Positions 28,672 through 40,700 are shown, numbered from the stretch's first letter. The stretch is 64,000 nucleotides of DNA from Roseospira visakhapatnamensis (GCF_014197915.1 NZ_JACIGK010000005.1:62001-126000), one strand, 5' to 3'. Notes: a model not told the origin generated them from the sequence alone. Made by a program: numbers and translations.

Positions 28672-30030
28672 TCACGGCGGCGTCCCCGCCTCCCAGGGCT
28701 CGCACGCCGGATCGGACAGGCCGAGCCGGCGGCGCAGCCGCGCCGCGTCCGGCGGATCCAGGCGGGCGCGCAGGTGCACGCCGCGCTCGTCGTCCACGCG
28801 GTCCAGCACCTCGCCCCGGCGGTACACCCAGGCCAGCGTGGCGCCATCGGCCACGTCCAGATCCAGGCTCAGGTCGATACGCGTCGCCGACAGGGCGGTG
28901 TCGATGGCCCGCGCCAGCGCGTCCAGCCCCTCACCGCTGACGGCAGAGACCGGGACCTGACGGTCCGGGCGATGCACCCCCACCGCCAGATCGGCGCGAC
29001 CGGCCTCGTCCAGCCGATCGATCTTGTTGAGGGCCTCGATCATGCCGGCCTCGACGGCCGTCTCCAGGCCCAGGTCGCGCAACACCTGCGCCACGTCCGC
29101 CTTCTGGGCGTCGGTATCGGGCGAGGCCATGTCGCGCACATGCACGATGACGTCGGCCGCCAGCACCTCCTCCAGGGTGGCGCGGAAGGCGGCCACCAGT
29201 TCGTGCGGCAGGTCGGAGACGAAGCCCACCGTGTCCGACAGGATCACCGGCCGTCCGGAGGGCAGGTCGAGTCCGCGCATGGTCGGATCCAGGGTGGCGA
29301 ACAGCATGTCCCGCGACAGCACGTCCGCCCTGGTCAGGGCATTGAACAGCGTGGACTTGCCGGCGTTGGTGTAGCCCACCAGGGCGACGATGGGATAGGG
29401 CACCCGCCGACGCGCCGCCCGGTGCAGTTCGCGGGTGCGCACCACCTCGTCCAGGTGGCGCCGCAGATTGGCGATGCGCTCGCCGATCAGGCGGCGGTCG
29501 ATCTCGATCTGCGACTCACCCGGGCCGCCGATGAAGCCCAGGCCGCCGCGCTGCCGCTCCAGGTGGGTCCAACTGCGCACGAGGCGGCTGCGCTGGTAGG
29601 ACAGATGCGCCAGTTCCACCTGCATCTGCCCCTCGCGGGTGCGCGCGCGCTCGCCGAAGATCTCCAGGATCAGGCCGGTGCGGTCGATGACCTTGCACGA
29701 CCACGCGCGCTCCAAATTGCGTTGCTGCACCGGAGAGAGGGAACTGTCGACGATCACCACGGCGACGTCGGAGGCACGCACCATCTCGGCCAGACGGTCC
29801 ACGGCGCCGCCCCCCAGCAGGGTGGACGGCCGCGCGCGCGTGACCGGGATCACCTCGGCCTCGACGATCTCCAGGTGGATGGCCCGCGCCAGCCCCACGG
29901 CCTCCTCCAGCCGCACCCAGGGGTCCCGGGTACGGCCCGCCGCCCCGGCGCCCTTGAGGTGCGGGTGGACGACCACGGCGCGATCGGGCGGCGGCGCGGT
30001 CCGGTCGTCGATGATCTGTTTGCTGCCCAC
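28672..30030 (-). CDS. hflX: Ribosome-associated GTPase HflX
   Basis: This 452-residue GTPase has the HflX N-domain (residues 1-200, including the linker LERQRGGLGFIGGPGESQIE) and the G domain: GYTNAGKSTLFNALT (P-loop), ATLDPTMRGL (switch region), DTVGFVSDLPHELV and NKID. HflX splits and rescues stalled ribosomes. It follows hfq by three bases, the standard hfq-hflX order. Its length is slightly above the usual 420-440, with a short C-terminal extension. Confidence 0.96.
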   Translation of the reverse strand: MGSKQIIDDRTAPPPDRAVVVHPHLKGAGAAGRTRDPWVRLEEAVGLARAIHLEIVEAEVIPVTRARPSTLLGGGAVDRLAEMVRASDVAVVIVDSSLSPVQQRNLERAWSCKVIDRTGLILEIFGERARTREGQMQVELAHLSYQRSRLVRSWTHLERQRGGLGFIGGPGESQIEIDRRLIGERIANLRRHLDEVVRTRELHRAARRRVPYPIVALVGYTNAGKSTLFNALTRADVLSRDMLFATLDPTMRGLDLPSGRPVILSDTVGFVSDLPHELVAAFRATLEEVLAADVIVHVRDMASPDTDAQKADVAQVLRDLGLETAVEAGMIEALNKIDRLDEAGRADLAVGVHRPDRQVPVSAVSGEGLDALARAIDTALSATRIDLSLDLDVADGATLAWVYRRGEVLDRVDDERGVHLRARLDPPDAARLRRRLGLSDPACEPWEAGTPP

Positions 30031-30033
30031 GGC

Positions 30034-30288
30034 CTACGTCTCAGCCCCTTCCTCGGTCTTGGGCTCGAACAACTGAACCTGGGTGCTGGGCATGATGGTG
30101 GAGACGGCATGCTTGTATACAAGCTGTGTGTGACCGTCACGACGCAACAGCAAGGAAAAATTGTCGAACCAGGTGACAATACCTTGTAATTTTACGCCGT
30201 TAACCAAGAAGATCGTCACCGGTGTCTTGTTCTTGCGAATGTAGTTCAGGAAGACGTCCTGAACGTTCTGGGACTTCTCTTGGGGCAT
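30034..30288 (-). CDS. hfq: RNA chaperone Hfq
   Basis: This 84-residue Sm-like protein has [20 protein letters not shown], the Sm1 strand region [20 protein letters not shown] and the Sm2 motif [10 protein letters not shown], then a short acidic tail. It forms a hexamer that pairs small RNAs with mRNAs. The ATG at 30288 has AAGGAGG seven bases upstream, one of the best ribosome sites in the window. It is directly followed by hflX. The 258 bases upstream contain no gene I can support. Confidence 0.98.
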   Translation of the reverse strand: MPQEKSQNVQDVFLNYIRKNKTPVTIFLVNGVKLQGIVTWFDNFSLLLRRDGHTQLVYKHAVSTIMPSTQVQLFEPKTEEGAET

Positions 30289-30546
30289 TTCAAGCCTCCT
30301 TATTGCTATGATATTGTTGTTGATGCCGTTGCAAGGCGGGTGCCTTGCCCAGCACGATCCTTTCCCGATATCCACGGCCACACGGACGGACCGTCGAACC
30401 CCACGCCGCCATGGTCCGGCGGACGGGTCACACGCGGCCGCCCGTGGATGAGTCCGTCGCGACCACACCGCCGGATGGCCGGTGACCGCATGACGGCCCG
30501 CAGCCGATATCGCTCCCGCACCCACCGGCGCCGGACGGACCGGCGC

Positions 30547-31314
30547 TCAGCGCGCCCGTCCTTCATCCCCGGTCCCACCAAGCAGACCCGCCACCACCTT
30601 CATGAGGTGGTCGCCATGAGACAGGTACACAAGGGGCGGATACTCGGCGAACTCGCCCGCCTCCGGCGCCCAGCCCCGCAGCAGCACCGGCGCGCACCCC
30701 GTGGCATGGGCACAGGCCATGTCCGTGGGCGTGTCGCCCACGAACCACACATCGGGTCCGGGCGTCACCGGATCCCGCCGAGGTCCCGTGGGCGCGCTGG
30801 ACAGGGCCAGCATGACGGCCTCGGGCGCCGGCTTGTCCCGGGCCGCGTCGCCGGCCCCGACCTGGGCGAAGAAATAGGACTCCCAGCCCAGCGCCGCCAC
30901 CTCGCGACGCAGCAGCGCCCCGGTCTTGTTGCTGACCAGGCCCATGGGCACGCCCCGGGCCGCCAGCCCCTCCAGCATCGCCGGCACGCCGTCCAGCACC
31001 GCCAGCATCTCCAGGTGCAGCGCGCGGAAGGCGTCCAGGAAGATGTCGCGCGCCTCCATCCACCGCTCCCCGAACATCTCCGGGAAGGTATCGCGCATGG
31101 AGCGGCCGACGCGGCGCTTGGTCTCCTCCATGGTCCAGGGGGGCTTGCCCATGCGCTCCATCAGCACCGTGATGGACCGATGGATGCAGGGCCACGAATC
31201 CACGAGGGTGTTGTCCCAGTCGAACAGAAGGGCGCGCGGCGGCGCCAGACCATCGGGCACCACCCGGTCCATGGCGGGATCCGGGTCCGGGGTCTCGATC
31301 ACGGGGAGCGTCAT
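30547..31314 (-). CDS. HAD-superfamily phosphatase
   Basis: The 255-residue protein has HAD motif I LLFDWDNTLVDSW (about residues 29-41), motif II near MGLVSNKT, a motif III lysine in AARDKPAPEAV and motif IV VWFVGDTPTDMACA. This is the layout of phosphoglycolate phosphatase-like or nucleotidase enzymes. The cap is about 85 residues, as in Gph-type proteins. The start at 31314 overlaps the stop of the aminotransferase gene by four bases, so the two are translationally coupled. The physiological substrate is not evident. Confidence 0.85.
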   Translation of the reverse strand: MTLPVIETPDPDPAMDRVVPDGLAPPRALLFDWDNTLVDSWPCIHRSITVLMERMGKPPWTMEETKRRVGRSMRDTFPEMFGERWMEARDIFLDAFRALHLEMLAVLDGVPAMLEGLAARGVPMGLVSNKTGALLRREVAALGWESYFFAQVGAGDAARDKPAPEAVMLALSSAPTGPRRDPVTPGPDVWFVGDTPTDMACAHATGCAPVLLRGWAPEAGEFAEYPPLVYLSHGDHLMKVVAGLLGGTGDEGRAR

Positions 31315-32189
31315 GGCGCCAGCCAGTCCCCGGCGCCCGCGCCGCGCATGTGATCCTGGTAGAGCGCGCGCAGCCGGGTGGTGATGCTGCCCGGCGCCCC
31401 GTTCGCCACCGGCGCGTCGTCGATGGCCACCACGGCCAGCGCCAGCGAGGTGGTGCTGGACAGAAACGCCTCGCGCGCCGCCTTGGCCTCCTCCACGGTG
31501 AAGGCGCGTTCCTCCACCGCGAGGCCCTCGGCCCGGGCCAGCGCCAGCAGCGTCTGACGGGTGATGCCGGCCAGGATGTCCGCGCTCACCGGGCGCGTCA
31601 CCAGGGTGCCGTCGCGGGTGACGATCCAGGCGTTGGTGGAACTGCCCTCGGTGACATAGCCGTCGCCGTCCACCTGCCACGCCTCGTAGGCGCCGGCCTC
31701 ATGGGCCGCCTGTTTGGCCATCACATTGGGCAGCAGCGACACCGACTTGATGTCGCGGCGCGCCCAGCGCTGGTCCGGCAGGGTGGCGACCCGCACGCCC
31801 CGCTCGACCACCGCCGGTCCCGGCCCCAGGCCGGACCGCGCCGTGACCACCACGGTCGGCGACACCGTCTCGGGCGGGAACGGGTGGTCGCGCCGCCAGA
31901 CGCCCCGGTTGATCTGCACATAGACGATACCGTTCCGCACCCGGTTGCGGCGGGTCACCTCCCGCATCACCACACCCAGACAGCGCGGCGGCATGGGCAG
32001 GGCGATGCGCAGTTCGTCGAGCGACCGGCGCAGCCGCGCCATGTGCCCCGGCAGGTCCAGCGGGCGGCCGCCGGCCACGGCGATCACCTCGTAGACGCCA
32101 TCGGAAAACTGCACACCCCGGTCCTCCACGTGCACCGAAGCCTCGGCGTGGAGCTGGTAGGAGCCGTTGACATAGGCGATGCGCGACAT
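31311..32189 (-). CDS. dat: D-amino-acid aminotransferase (class IV)
   Basis: This 292-residue PLP enzyme has a Dat-type start (AYVNGSYQLHAEASVHVEDR) and the lysine segment RRDIKSVSLLPNVMAKQAA carrying the cofactor lysine. YVTEGSSTNAWIV and SADILAGITRQTLLALA follow. It would interconvert D-alanine and D-glutamate with their 2-oxo acids, feeding the cell wall or D-amino-acid use. Branched-chain aminotransferases share the fold, but the short length and the lack of their longer N-terminal region favour Dat. GAGAGAGG supports the ATG at 32189. Confidence 0.85.
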   Translation of the reverse strand: MSRIAYVNGSYQLHAEASVHVEDRGVQFSDGVYEVIAVAGGRPLDLPGHMARLRRSLDELRIALPMPPRCLGVVMREVTRRNRVRNGIVYVQINRGVWRRDHPFPPETVSPTVVVTARSGLGPGPAVVERGVRVATLPDQRWARRDIKSVSLLPNVMAKQAAHEAGAYEAWQVDGDGYVTEGSSTNAWIVTRDGTLVTRPVSADILAGITRQTLLALARAEGLAVEERAFTVEEAKAAREAFLSSTTSLALAVVAIDDAPVANGAPGSITTRLRALYQDHMRGAGAGDWLAP

Positions 32190-32340
32190 GGGGCCTCTCT
32201 CAAGGATCACGAAATCTGTTGGCCGGCTAATCCCCCTGGTTCCGGCGACCGCATGATATCGGTGTTCCTTGCACAAGGCATGCGCCGCATGGGGTGCCAA
32301 CCTGAAACAGGGGGATAAGCCTTTCTGTTGGAGCGCGACG

Positions 32341-33717
32341 TCAGAAGTACTCCAGGCGGACCGAGAACATCTTCTCCACCTTCTTGATCGACCCCGAGGC
32401 GGCGAACAGCACCACCCGGTCCCCCGCCTTCAGAACGGTGGTGCCGCGCGGCGTGATGACCTCCTCGCCCCGGACCACGGCCCCCAGCACGACCCCGGCC
32501 GGCAACCGGGCCTCCTTGAGCGGCCGGCCCACCAGGCCGGAGGTCTCCAGGGCGTCGGCCTCGATCAGTTCGCCGAACCCCTCGTGCAGCGAGTGGACGC
32601 TGTGGATGCGGCCGCGCCGGACATACTGGAGAATGGTCGAGACGGTCATGCTGCGCGGGTTGACCACCACGTCCACGCCCAGCGTGGCCACCAGCGGATT
32701 ATAGGTGGATTTGTTGATGAGCGTGATGGCGCGCTGACAGCCATACCGCTTGGCCAGCAGCGACGCCAGGATGTTTTTTTCGTCGTCGTTGGTCACCGCC
32801 ACCACGGTCTCGGTCTGGTCGACCGACGCTTCCTCAAGAATGTCCTGGTCGAGCACGTCGCCGTTCAGCACCACGGTCCGGGTCAGGGTCTTGGCCACGT
32901 ACTCGGCGCGGGCGCGGTCCTGCTCCACCACCTTGACCGAGACATCGGGGAATTCCTGCTCCAGCCTTTCGGCCAGAAAAAGGCCGATGTTGCCGCCGCC
33001 GAAGATGAGAATGCGCCGCGCCTCGGGCTCCTCGTGGCCGAAGGCGGCCAGGGCGCGCTTCTGATGGGCGCTGGCGCACACGAAGTAGACATCGTCGCCG
33101 GGGATCATCTGGTCGTCGGCGCTGGGCACCATGGGGCGGTCCTGGCGGACGATGCCGACAATGACGATGGACAGCTCCGGGAACAGCACCGCCAGTTGCC
33201 GCAGCGGCGTGTTGACCACCGGGGTGTCGTGGGTACAGCGCACCCCCAGCAGCCGCACCTTGTCGCCGGCCAGGGGAATCAGGTCGATGGCCCCGGGCAC
33301 GCGCAGGCGGCGGATGACGGCCTTGGCCACCTCGATCTCCGGCGAGATGGTCACGTCGATGGGCATGTTCTCGCGGCTGAACAGATCGGCCCAGGCGCCT
33401 TGCAGGTATTCCTGGTCGCGCACCCGGGCGATCTTGGTGGGCACGTGGAAGAGCGAGTGGGCCACCTGGCAGGCGACCATGTTCACCTCGTCGGCGGCGG
33501 TCACCGCGATCAGCATCTCGGCGTCGCCCGCGCCCGCCAGATCCAGCACCCCCGGATGCGAGGCATGCCCGACCATGGCCTGCACGTCCAGGCTGTCGGA
33601 GATCTTGCGGATCAGGTCCGGACTCTGGTCGATGACGGTGACGTCGTTGCCCTCGGAGGCCAGATAGCGGGCGATGTTGAAGCCCACCAGGCCGGCGCCG
33701 CAGACGATAACCTTCAT
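32341..33717 (-). CDS. trkA: Trk potassium uptake regulator TrkA
   Basis: This 458-residue cytoplasmic protein has two NAD-binding RCK halves: KVIVCGAGLVGFNIARYLAS at residue 2 and ILIFGGGNIGLFLAERLEQE near 235. Each half is followed by a TrkA_C region, the last with AGDRVVLFAASG. It gates TrkH/TrkG potassium channels; no channel gene is nearby. The position downstream of ntrX is the usual alphaproteobacterial arrangement, with a gap of 158 bases in which I see no clear promoter. Confidence 0.95.
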   Translation of the reverse strand: MKVIVCGAGLVGFNIARYLASEGNDVTVIDQSPDLIRKISDSLDVQAMVGHASHPGVLDLAGAGDAEMLIAVTAADEVNMVACQVAHSLFHVPTKIARVRDQEYLQGAWADLFSRENMPIDVTISPEIEVAKAVIRRLRVPGAIDLIPLAGDKVRLLGVRCTHDTPVVNTPLRQLAVLFPELSIVIVGIVRQDRPMVPSADDQMIPGDDVYFVCASAHQKRALAAFGHEEPEARRILIFGGGNIGLFLAERLEQEFPDVSVKVVEQDRARAEYVAKTLTRTVVLNGDVLDQDILEEASVDQTETVVAVTNDDEKNILASLLAKRYGCQRAITLINKSTYNPLVATLGVDVVVNPRSMTVSTILQYVRRGRIHSVHSLHEGFGELIEADALETSGLVGRPLKEARLPAGVVLGAVVRGEEVITPRGTTVLKAGDRVVLFAASGSIKKVEKMFSVRLEYF

Positions 33718-33875
33718 GATGGTGGGACCTTCATCACAGCAGAGCCTTCACCACCGTGAAGACCGTCATGGTCGATGCGCGCGCAGGACGGCCGCCTGCC
33801 CCGGTCAGCAGGCATGCGCGGCGACCGGCGCCAGGGACGTCCCTCGCGCCGGCCTCCGGTGGTGCCGGACCGCCG

Positions 33876-35348
33876 TCAGGACACGGCGTTCCCGGCCGGC
33901 GCCGGCGCATCGGGTTCGCGACCATTGCCGCCGGCCCCGGTATGGGCCGCGCGTTCGGCGGCCAGGGTTCCGCCGGCCACGCCCAGGCTCTTCAGCTTGC
34001 GATGCAGGGCGGAGCGTTCCATGCCCACGAACTCGGCGGTTCGCGAGACGTTGCCGCCGAAGCGGGTGACCTGGGCCAGCAGGTAGTCGCGCTCGAACAT
34101 CTCGCGCGCCTCGCGCAGGGGCAAGGTCATGATCTCCGGCGAGCGTTGCAGGCGCAGGGTGTCCGGCGTCACCGCGCCGATCTCGCTGGGCAGCATGTCG
34201 GCGCGGATGGCGTCGCGGGGCTCGCCCGGCGCCATGATCATCAACCAGTCGATCACGTTGCGCAACTGGCGCACGTTGCCCGGCCAGTCATAGGCCTGAA
34301 GGGCGGCCATGGCGTCCTCGCCGATCGGCCGGGGCACGATGCCGGCGGCGCGCGCGGCGGTCTCCATGAAGTGGCGCGCCAGCAGCGGGATGTCACCGCG
34401 CCGGTCGGCCAGCGACGGCACCCGGAGCGGCACCACCGCCAGGCGATAGTACAGATCCTCGCGGAAGCGGCCCTGCTGGATCATCTCGTTGGGGTCGCGC
34501 TGGCTGGTGGACAGCACGCGCACGTCCAGCGCCACCTTGCGGGTGCCGCCCACGTGCTCGAACGTCTGTTCCTGCAGGACCCGCACGATCTTGCCCTGGG
34601 TCTCCAGCGGCATGTCGGCGATCTCGTCCAGCAGCAGCGTCCCGCCGTTGGCCTGCTCCAGCAGCCCCACCTTGCGCGGCGCGTCATAGCCCTCGACCCC
34701 GGTCTCGGTACCGAACAGCTCCATCTCCATGCGATCGGGATGCATGGCCGCGCAGTTGACGATCACGAACGGACGGTCGTCGCGGCGGCTGCGCGCGTGG
34801 ATCATGCGCGCCACCACCTCCTTGCCGGTGCCGGGCGGACCGGTGATCAGCACCCGCGAGCCGGTCGGCGCCACCTTGGAGACGGCCGCGCAGAGCTGCA
34901 CGATGGACTGGCTCTCGCCGAGCAGGGTGCTCTGCACACCCACGCGGGTCCGCAGTTCGGCGTTCTCCCGCTTCAGGCGCGCCGCCTCGATGGCGCGTTC
35001 GGCCACCAGCAGCAGGCGATCCGACTTGAAGGGTTTTTCGATGAAATCGTAGGCGCCGTTCCTGATGGCCGCCACGGCGGTCTCGATGGTGCCGTGGCCG
35101 CTGATCATCACCACCGGCACGTCGGGGTAGTGACGGATCAGGCGATCGAGGATCTCCAGCCCGTCCAGCCGGCTTCCCTCCAGCCAGATGTCCAGGACCA
35201 CCAGATGGGGCAGGCGCTGGGAGATGACTTCAAAGGCGCTGTCGCTGTCCGTGGCCTGGAAGCAGGTATAGCCCTCGTCCTCCAGGACACCGGCCACGGC
35301 ATCACGGATATCGCTTTCGTCGTCAACAATGAGGATGTCGTGAGCCAT
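33876..35348 (-). CDS. ntrX: Response regulator NtrX
   Basis: The 490-residue protein has a receiver domain with the phospho-aspartate in LVVLDIWLEGSR (about residue 54). An AAA+ domain follows (Walker A GPPGTGKE, Walker B GGTLLLDEIADMP), and the C-terminus has a Fis-type helix (GGNVSRTAEFVGMERSALHR). Where sigma-54 activators carry GAFTGA, this protein has TETGVEGYDAPRK, so it probably does not activate sigma-54, as proposed for alphaproteobacterial NtrX. The last 30 residues are an unusual Gly/Pro/Ala extension. It pairs with NtrY 93 bases upstream. Confidence 0.95.
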   Translation of the reverse strand: MAHDILIVDDESDIRDAVAGVLEDEGYTCFQATDSDSAFEVISQRLPHLVVLDIWLEGSRLDGLEILDRLIRHYPDVPVVMISGHGTIETAVAAIRNGAYDFIEKPFKSDRLLLVAERAIEAARLKRENAELRTRVGVQSTLLGESQSIVQLCAAVSKVAPTGSRVLITGPPGTGKEVVARMIHARSRRDDRPFVIVNCAAMHPDRMEMELFGTETGVEGYDAPRKVGLLEQANGGTLLLDEIADMPLETQGKIVRVLQEQTFEHVGGTRKVALDVRVLSTSQRDPNEMIQQGRFREDLYYRLAVVPLRVPSLADRRGDIPLLARHFMETAARAAGIVPRPIGEDAMAALQAYDWPGNVRQLRNVIDWLMIMAPGEPRDAIRADMLPSEIGAVTPDTLRLQRSPEIMTLPLREAREMFERDYLLAQVTRFGGNVSRTAEFVGMERSALHRKLKSLGVAGGTLAAERAAHTGAGGNGREPDAPAPAGNAVS

Positions 35349-35441
35349 GGTTATGCTGACGGGGCGACATCGCCCGCATCCCTGGTCATGGTGGCAAGGC
35401 AGGTCCGGATCCTGGTCTGGAACAGGGTCCGGGTGGTGAGG

Positions 35442-37832
35442 TTATCCGCCGGATCGCGTTGCATCGATTGTGGTCGCTCCCTTGGTCTCGATCAATGCAT
35501 CCTGTCGGTCAGCCGGCGCCCGTCCGTCAAGGGCGGGCGCGGCGGCCTGCGGATCGCCGGGCCCGTCCTTGGGCGCCCCGGCCGCGGCCACGGTCCCGTC
35601 GCTCTCCGGATCCACCGCCGCCTCGGCCGGTCGCGGAAACACCAGCGACACCCGGGCGCCGCCCTGGACACCATCGCCCAGGACCAGGGCGCCCCCATGG
35701 TCCTCCAGGATCTTCTTGACGATCGCCAGGCCAAGGCCGGTGCCCTTGGACCGGGTCGTGACGTAGGGTTCGGTCAGCCGATCACGATCGGTGGGCGGCA
35801 ATCCCTTGCCGTTGTCCTCCACGACAATCACGACCGAGGTGTCCCGCTCCGCGAGCGACACCACGATCTCACCGGCGGGAGCCTGATCCTTTTCCTTTTC
35901 CCGACGGGCGTCAATCCCCTCCACCGCGTTCTTCAGCAGGTTGGTCAGGGCCTGCGTCACCTGCCGCGTGTCGCACCGCAAACGCACCGGCGCCTCGGGG
36001 ATGGCCACGCGGAAGGCGATGCGTGGGTAGGCCGTGCGCTGCAACACCACCGCCTGACGCACAATGCTGCCCACCACCTCCAGGCGCATGGTGGGCGCCG
36101 GCATGCGCGCGAAGGCAGAGAATTCGTCCACCATCTGGCCGATGTCGCTGACGTGCCGGACGATGGTGTCGGTGCACTGCACGAAGGTGTCCTGGTCCTG
36201 GGACAACTGCCTGAGGTAGCGCCGCTTGAGCCGTTCCGCCGACAACTGAATGGGGGTCAGCGGGTTCTTGATCTCGTGGGCGATGCGCCGGGCGACGTCG
36301 GCCCAGGCGGCCATGCGTTGCGCCTGCTGCAACTCCGTGATGTCGTCGAAGGTGAGCACGAAGCCCAGAATCCCGCCGTCCTCGTCGCGCTCGGCGCCCA
36401 GGCGGGCGAGCAGGGTGAGCGTGTGCCCCCCCTGCACGTAGCTGACCTCGGCCTGGGCGGGACGGTCGGGACGGGCCCGGATCTGCGCCATCAGGTCGCC
36501 GATCTGCCCGAACAGTCCGTCGGCCGGCTGACCGACCCAGCCGTCCAGGTTCTCGCCCAGGAGTTCGCTGGCCGAGCGGTTGAACAGCGTCACCCGGCCG
36601 TCCCGGTCCAGGGCGATCACCCCGGCCGAGACCCCGGCCAGGACGGTCTCGGTGAAGCGGCGGCGCTCGTCCAGTTCCTGATTGGCGTGCGTCAGGCTCT
36701 TGTGCTGGGCGTCAAGCTGCTCGGTCATGCGGTTGAAGGCACGCGACAGCGAGGCCACCTCGTCGTTCGCGGCGATCTCCTTGACCCGCACCCGAAGATT
36801 GCCCTGCCGGACCCGGTCGGCGGCATCGATCAACGCCATGATGGGCTGGGCCAGGCGGGTGGCCATGGTCAACCCCACGGCGATGGCCGCCAGCAGCAGC
36901 AGCAGCGACGCCATCACGAAGATCATCGACAGCGTGAACTCGTAGCTGGACCGCCGTCCCTCCAGGGCACGGTATTCGACCGCCGCCTGCTCCGTGCTCT
37001 CGATGGCCCCCAACACCTCCGGATCGACGAAGCGACCCACGAACAGATACAGCGGCGACAGGGACTCCAGCCGCACCAGGCCCCGCACCCGGTCCTCGTT
37101 CTCGCCGGTCAGCAACGCCACCTCGCCGCCGTCGGCGCGGTCCATCGCCCAGAACGGCACCTCCTCGAACTGCAAGGAATAGATATAGCCGGCGCGCGCG
37201 ATCACCTTGCCGTCCTTGGCGAAGATCACCGCCTCGGTCAGGTTGCGCAAGGACGCCTGGGTGGCCAGAAAGTTGTTGAGAAAGCTGGGATTGCGACTCA
37301 CCCGGAGCCAGTCGCGGTTGAGGTCGTTGGCCATGGCCAGCACCTCGCCCGCGATGGCCTGCTGGTGCTCCCTCAGGTACGCCTGGGCGACCCGCTGGGA
37401 TTCATTGACCGCCGTCGACACCCGGCTGGAGAACCAGCCCTGCACGCCCACCTGGAACATCAGCACCGAGAACACCGACGTCAGGATCGCCGGCGTCACG
37501 GCCAGCACGCCGAAGAGCACCACCAGGCGCACATGCAGACGCGATCCGGCGCCGCCCGACCGCCGCGCCGCCCACACCTTCACCAGCCGGCGGGCCACCA
37601 GCACGCCCAGGGCCAGCATGATGACCAGGTTGACGTTCAGCAACACCAGCATCACCGACGGATCGGTGACCGTCGGGCCGAAGCCGCCCAGCGCCACGAC
37701 CGTGGCGCCAACCGACAGCACGGCCGCCACCGCCAGCACCCAGGTCAACGCGCGCGTCAGCCGGATGCGCCGGGCCCAGAGCCCGAACCGCATCAGACGC
37801 CGATTGAAGGTAAGACTGGACGAGCCGCTCAT
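35442..37832 (-). CDS. ntrY: Membrane sensor histidine kinase NtrY
   Basis: This 796-residue kinase has several N-terminal membrane helices (to about 135) and a large periplasmic segment. Then come another helix near 300-325, HAMP, a PAS domain (about 395-500), the phospho-acceptor box RRIAHEIKNPLTPIQLSAER and the ATP-binding domain (NGKGLPPTDRDRL, GTGLGLAIVKKILEDHGG). The C-terminal 60 residues are an Ala/Pro-rich tail. NtrYX responds to nitrogen, redox or envelope signals in alphaproteobacteria. It lies between ntrC and ntrX. Confidence 0.95.
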   Translation of the reverse strand: MSGSSSLTFNRRLMRFGLWARRIRLTRALTWVLAVAAVLSVGATVVALGGFGPTVTDPSVMLVLLNVNLVIMLALGVLVARRLVKVWAARRSGGAGSRLHVRLVVLFGVLAVTPAILTSVFSVLMFQVGVQGWFSSRVSTAVNESQRVAQAYLREHQQAIAGEVLAMANDLNRDWLRVSRNPSFLNNFLATQASLRNLTEAVIFAKDGKVIARAGYIYSLQFEEVPFWAMDRADGGEVALLTGENEDRVRGLVRLESLSPLYLFVGRFVDPEVLGAIESTEQAAVEYRALEGRRSSYEFTLSMIFVMASLLLLLAAIAVGLTMATRLAQPIMALIDAADRVRQGNLRVRVKEIAANDEVASLSRAFNRMTEQLDAQHKSLTHANQELDERRRFTETVLAGVSAGVIALDRDGRVTLFNRSASELLGENLDGWVGQPADGLFGQIGDLMAQIRARPDRPAQAEVSYVQGGHTLTLLARLGAERDEDGGILGFVLTFDDITELQQAQRMAAWADVARRIAHEIKNPLTPIQLSAERLKRRYLRQLSQDQDTFVQCTDTIVRHVSDIGQMVDEFSAFARMPAPTMRLEVVGSIVRQAVVLQRTAYPRIAFRVAIPEAPVRLRCDTRQVTQALTNLLKNAVEGIDARREKEKDQAPAGEIVVSLAERDTSVVIVVEDNGKGLPPTDRDRLTEPYVTTRSKGTGLGLAIVKKILEDHGGALVLGDGVQGGARVSLVFPRPAEAAVDPESDGTVAAAGAPKDGPGDPQAAAPALDGRAPADRQDALIETKGATTIDATRSGG

Positions 37833-37960
37833 GTCCGCTCCGACAGCGGGGCCAGGGCCGGTTCGATCCTCCCGACCCGGCCCGGCGCCCCTCGCGCACT
37901 CTCAATGCACGTCAATCACGTCACCATGGTGTGCCGCGACGCGGCCCAGGATCGCCGGAC

Positions 37961-39477
<1,517 letters not shown>

Positions 39478-39481
<4 letters not shown>

Positions 39482-40700
39482 GCGTCGTCCTCCTCCTGGC
39501 GACGATCCCCGGGCGCGGTTCGCCCATCCCACAGCGTCTCGTCCCGCCCCCCATCCTGATCGCCACCCAGCCCCCGGGCCGGGCGCCGCGCGTCGTCCCG
39601 GGCGATGGGCAGGACCACCCGGAACACGGTGCGGCGCGGTTGACCGTCGAACTCGACGATGCCGCCGTGGTCGGTGACGATCTTGGCCACCAGGGGCAGG
39701 CCCAGACCACTGCCGGACGGCTTGCTGGTCACGAACGGTTCGAACAGATGCCCGCGCAGGTCGTCCGGGATCCCGGGTCCATTGTCGCGCACGCTCACCA
39801 CCAGCGGCAGGTCCAGACGGTCCGACGACCCCGGCGCGGTCAACCGCAAGCCGTGCTGATAGGCGGTGGCAAGCACGATCTCGCCATCGTCGTCGCCCAC
39901 CGCCTCGGCGGCGTTCTTCACCAGGTTCAGGAACACCTGGACCAGCTGGTCGCGATTGCCGAACACCGGCGGCAGCGACGGGTCGTAGCGTTCGACGATG
40001 CGGCGGCCCCGCGCGAAGCCGTTCTCGGCCACCCGGCGCACATGCTCCAGCACGCAATGGATGTTGACCGGCTCGCGGCTCAGGGCGCCCCGGTCCGAGA
40101 ACACGTCCATTCGGTCCACCAGGGCGACGATGCGGTCGGCCTCGTCGCGGATCAGGTGGGTGAGCACCCGGTCGTCCTCGGACACGCCCTGCTCCAGCAA
40201 CTGAGCCGCCCCGCGAATGCCGGACAGGGGGTTCTTGACCTCGTGGGCCAGCAGCCGGGCCATGGCCGAGACCGAACGGGCGGCGCCCCGGCTGATCATC
40301 TGCTGACCCAGGCGCAGGGCCTTGGAATGCTCGTGCAGTTGCAGCACCACCCAGTCCGGCACCTCGCCGTGGGGCGACGCCTGCACGGTCACCACCCGGG
40401 GGCCGGTGCGCGGCGTGTCCATGTCCACCTCGTGTTCCGACACCGTGCCCACGTCGCGCCGGGCCTGGCGCACCAGCGCCATGACCGGGCCGTCCGGCGG
40501 CATCAGGTCGCTGACGGGCAGGCCGGTCAAATGCGCGAGGCTGCTGTCGAACAGGGTTTCACCGGCGGCGTTGACGAACAGGACGCGATCCTCGGCATCC
40601 AGGACCAGAACCGCCGAGGCAATGGCATTGAGCACGGCCATCGGCTCCACCACGGGACCCGGCGGCGGTCGCCCCATGTCCAGCACCTTCAGCGAACGGG

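Noticed and set aside
30111-30124. Perfect 14-base palindrome GCTTGTATACAAGC inside hfq, like a GntR operator
   Set aside because: It lies in the conserved coding segment for LVYKH, and a few such palindromes are expected by chance in 64 kb.
30300-30340. Promoter-like TTGCAA ... TCATAG before hfq
   Set aside because: The predicted start would fall inside the ribosome-binding site, so the pair cannot serve as drawn.
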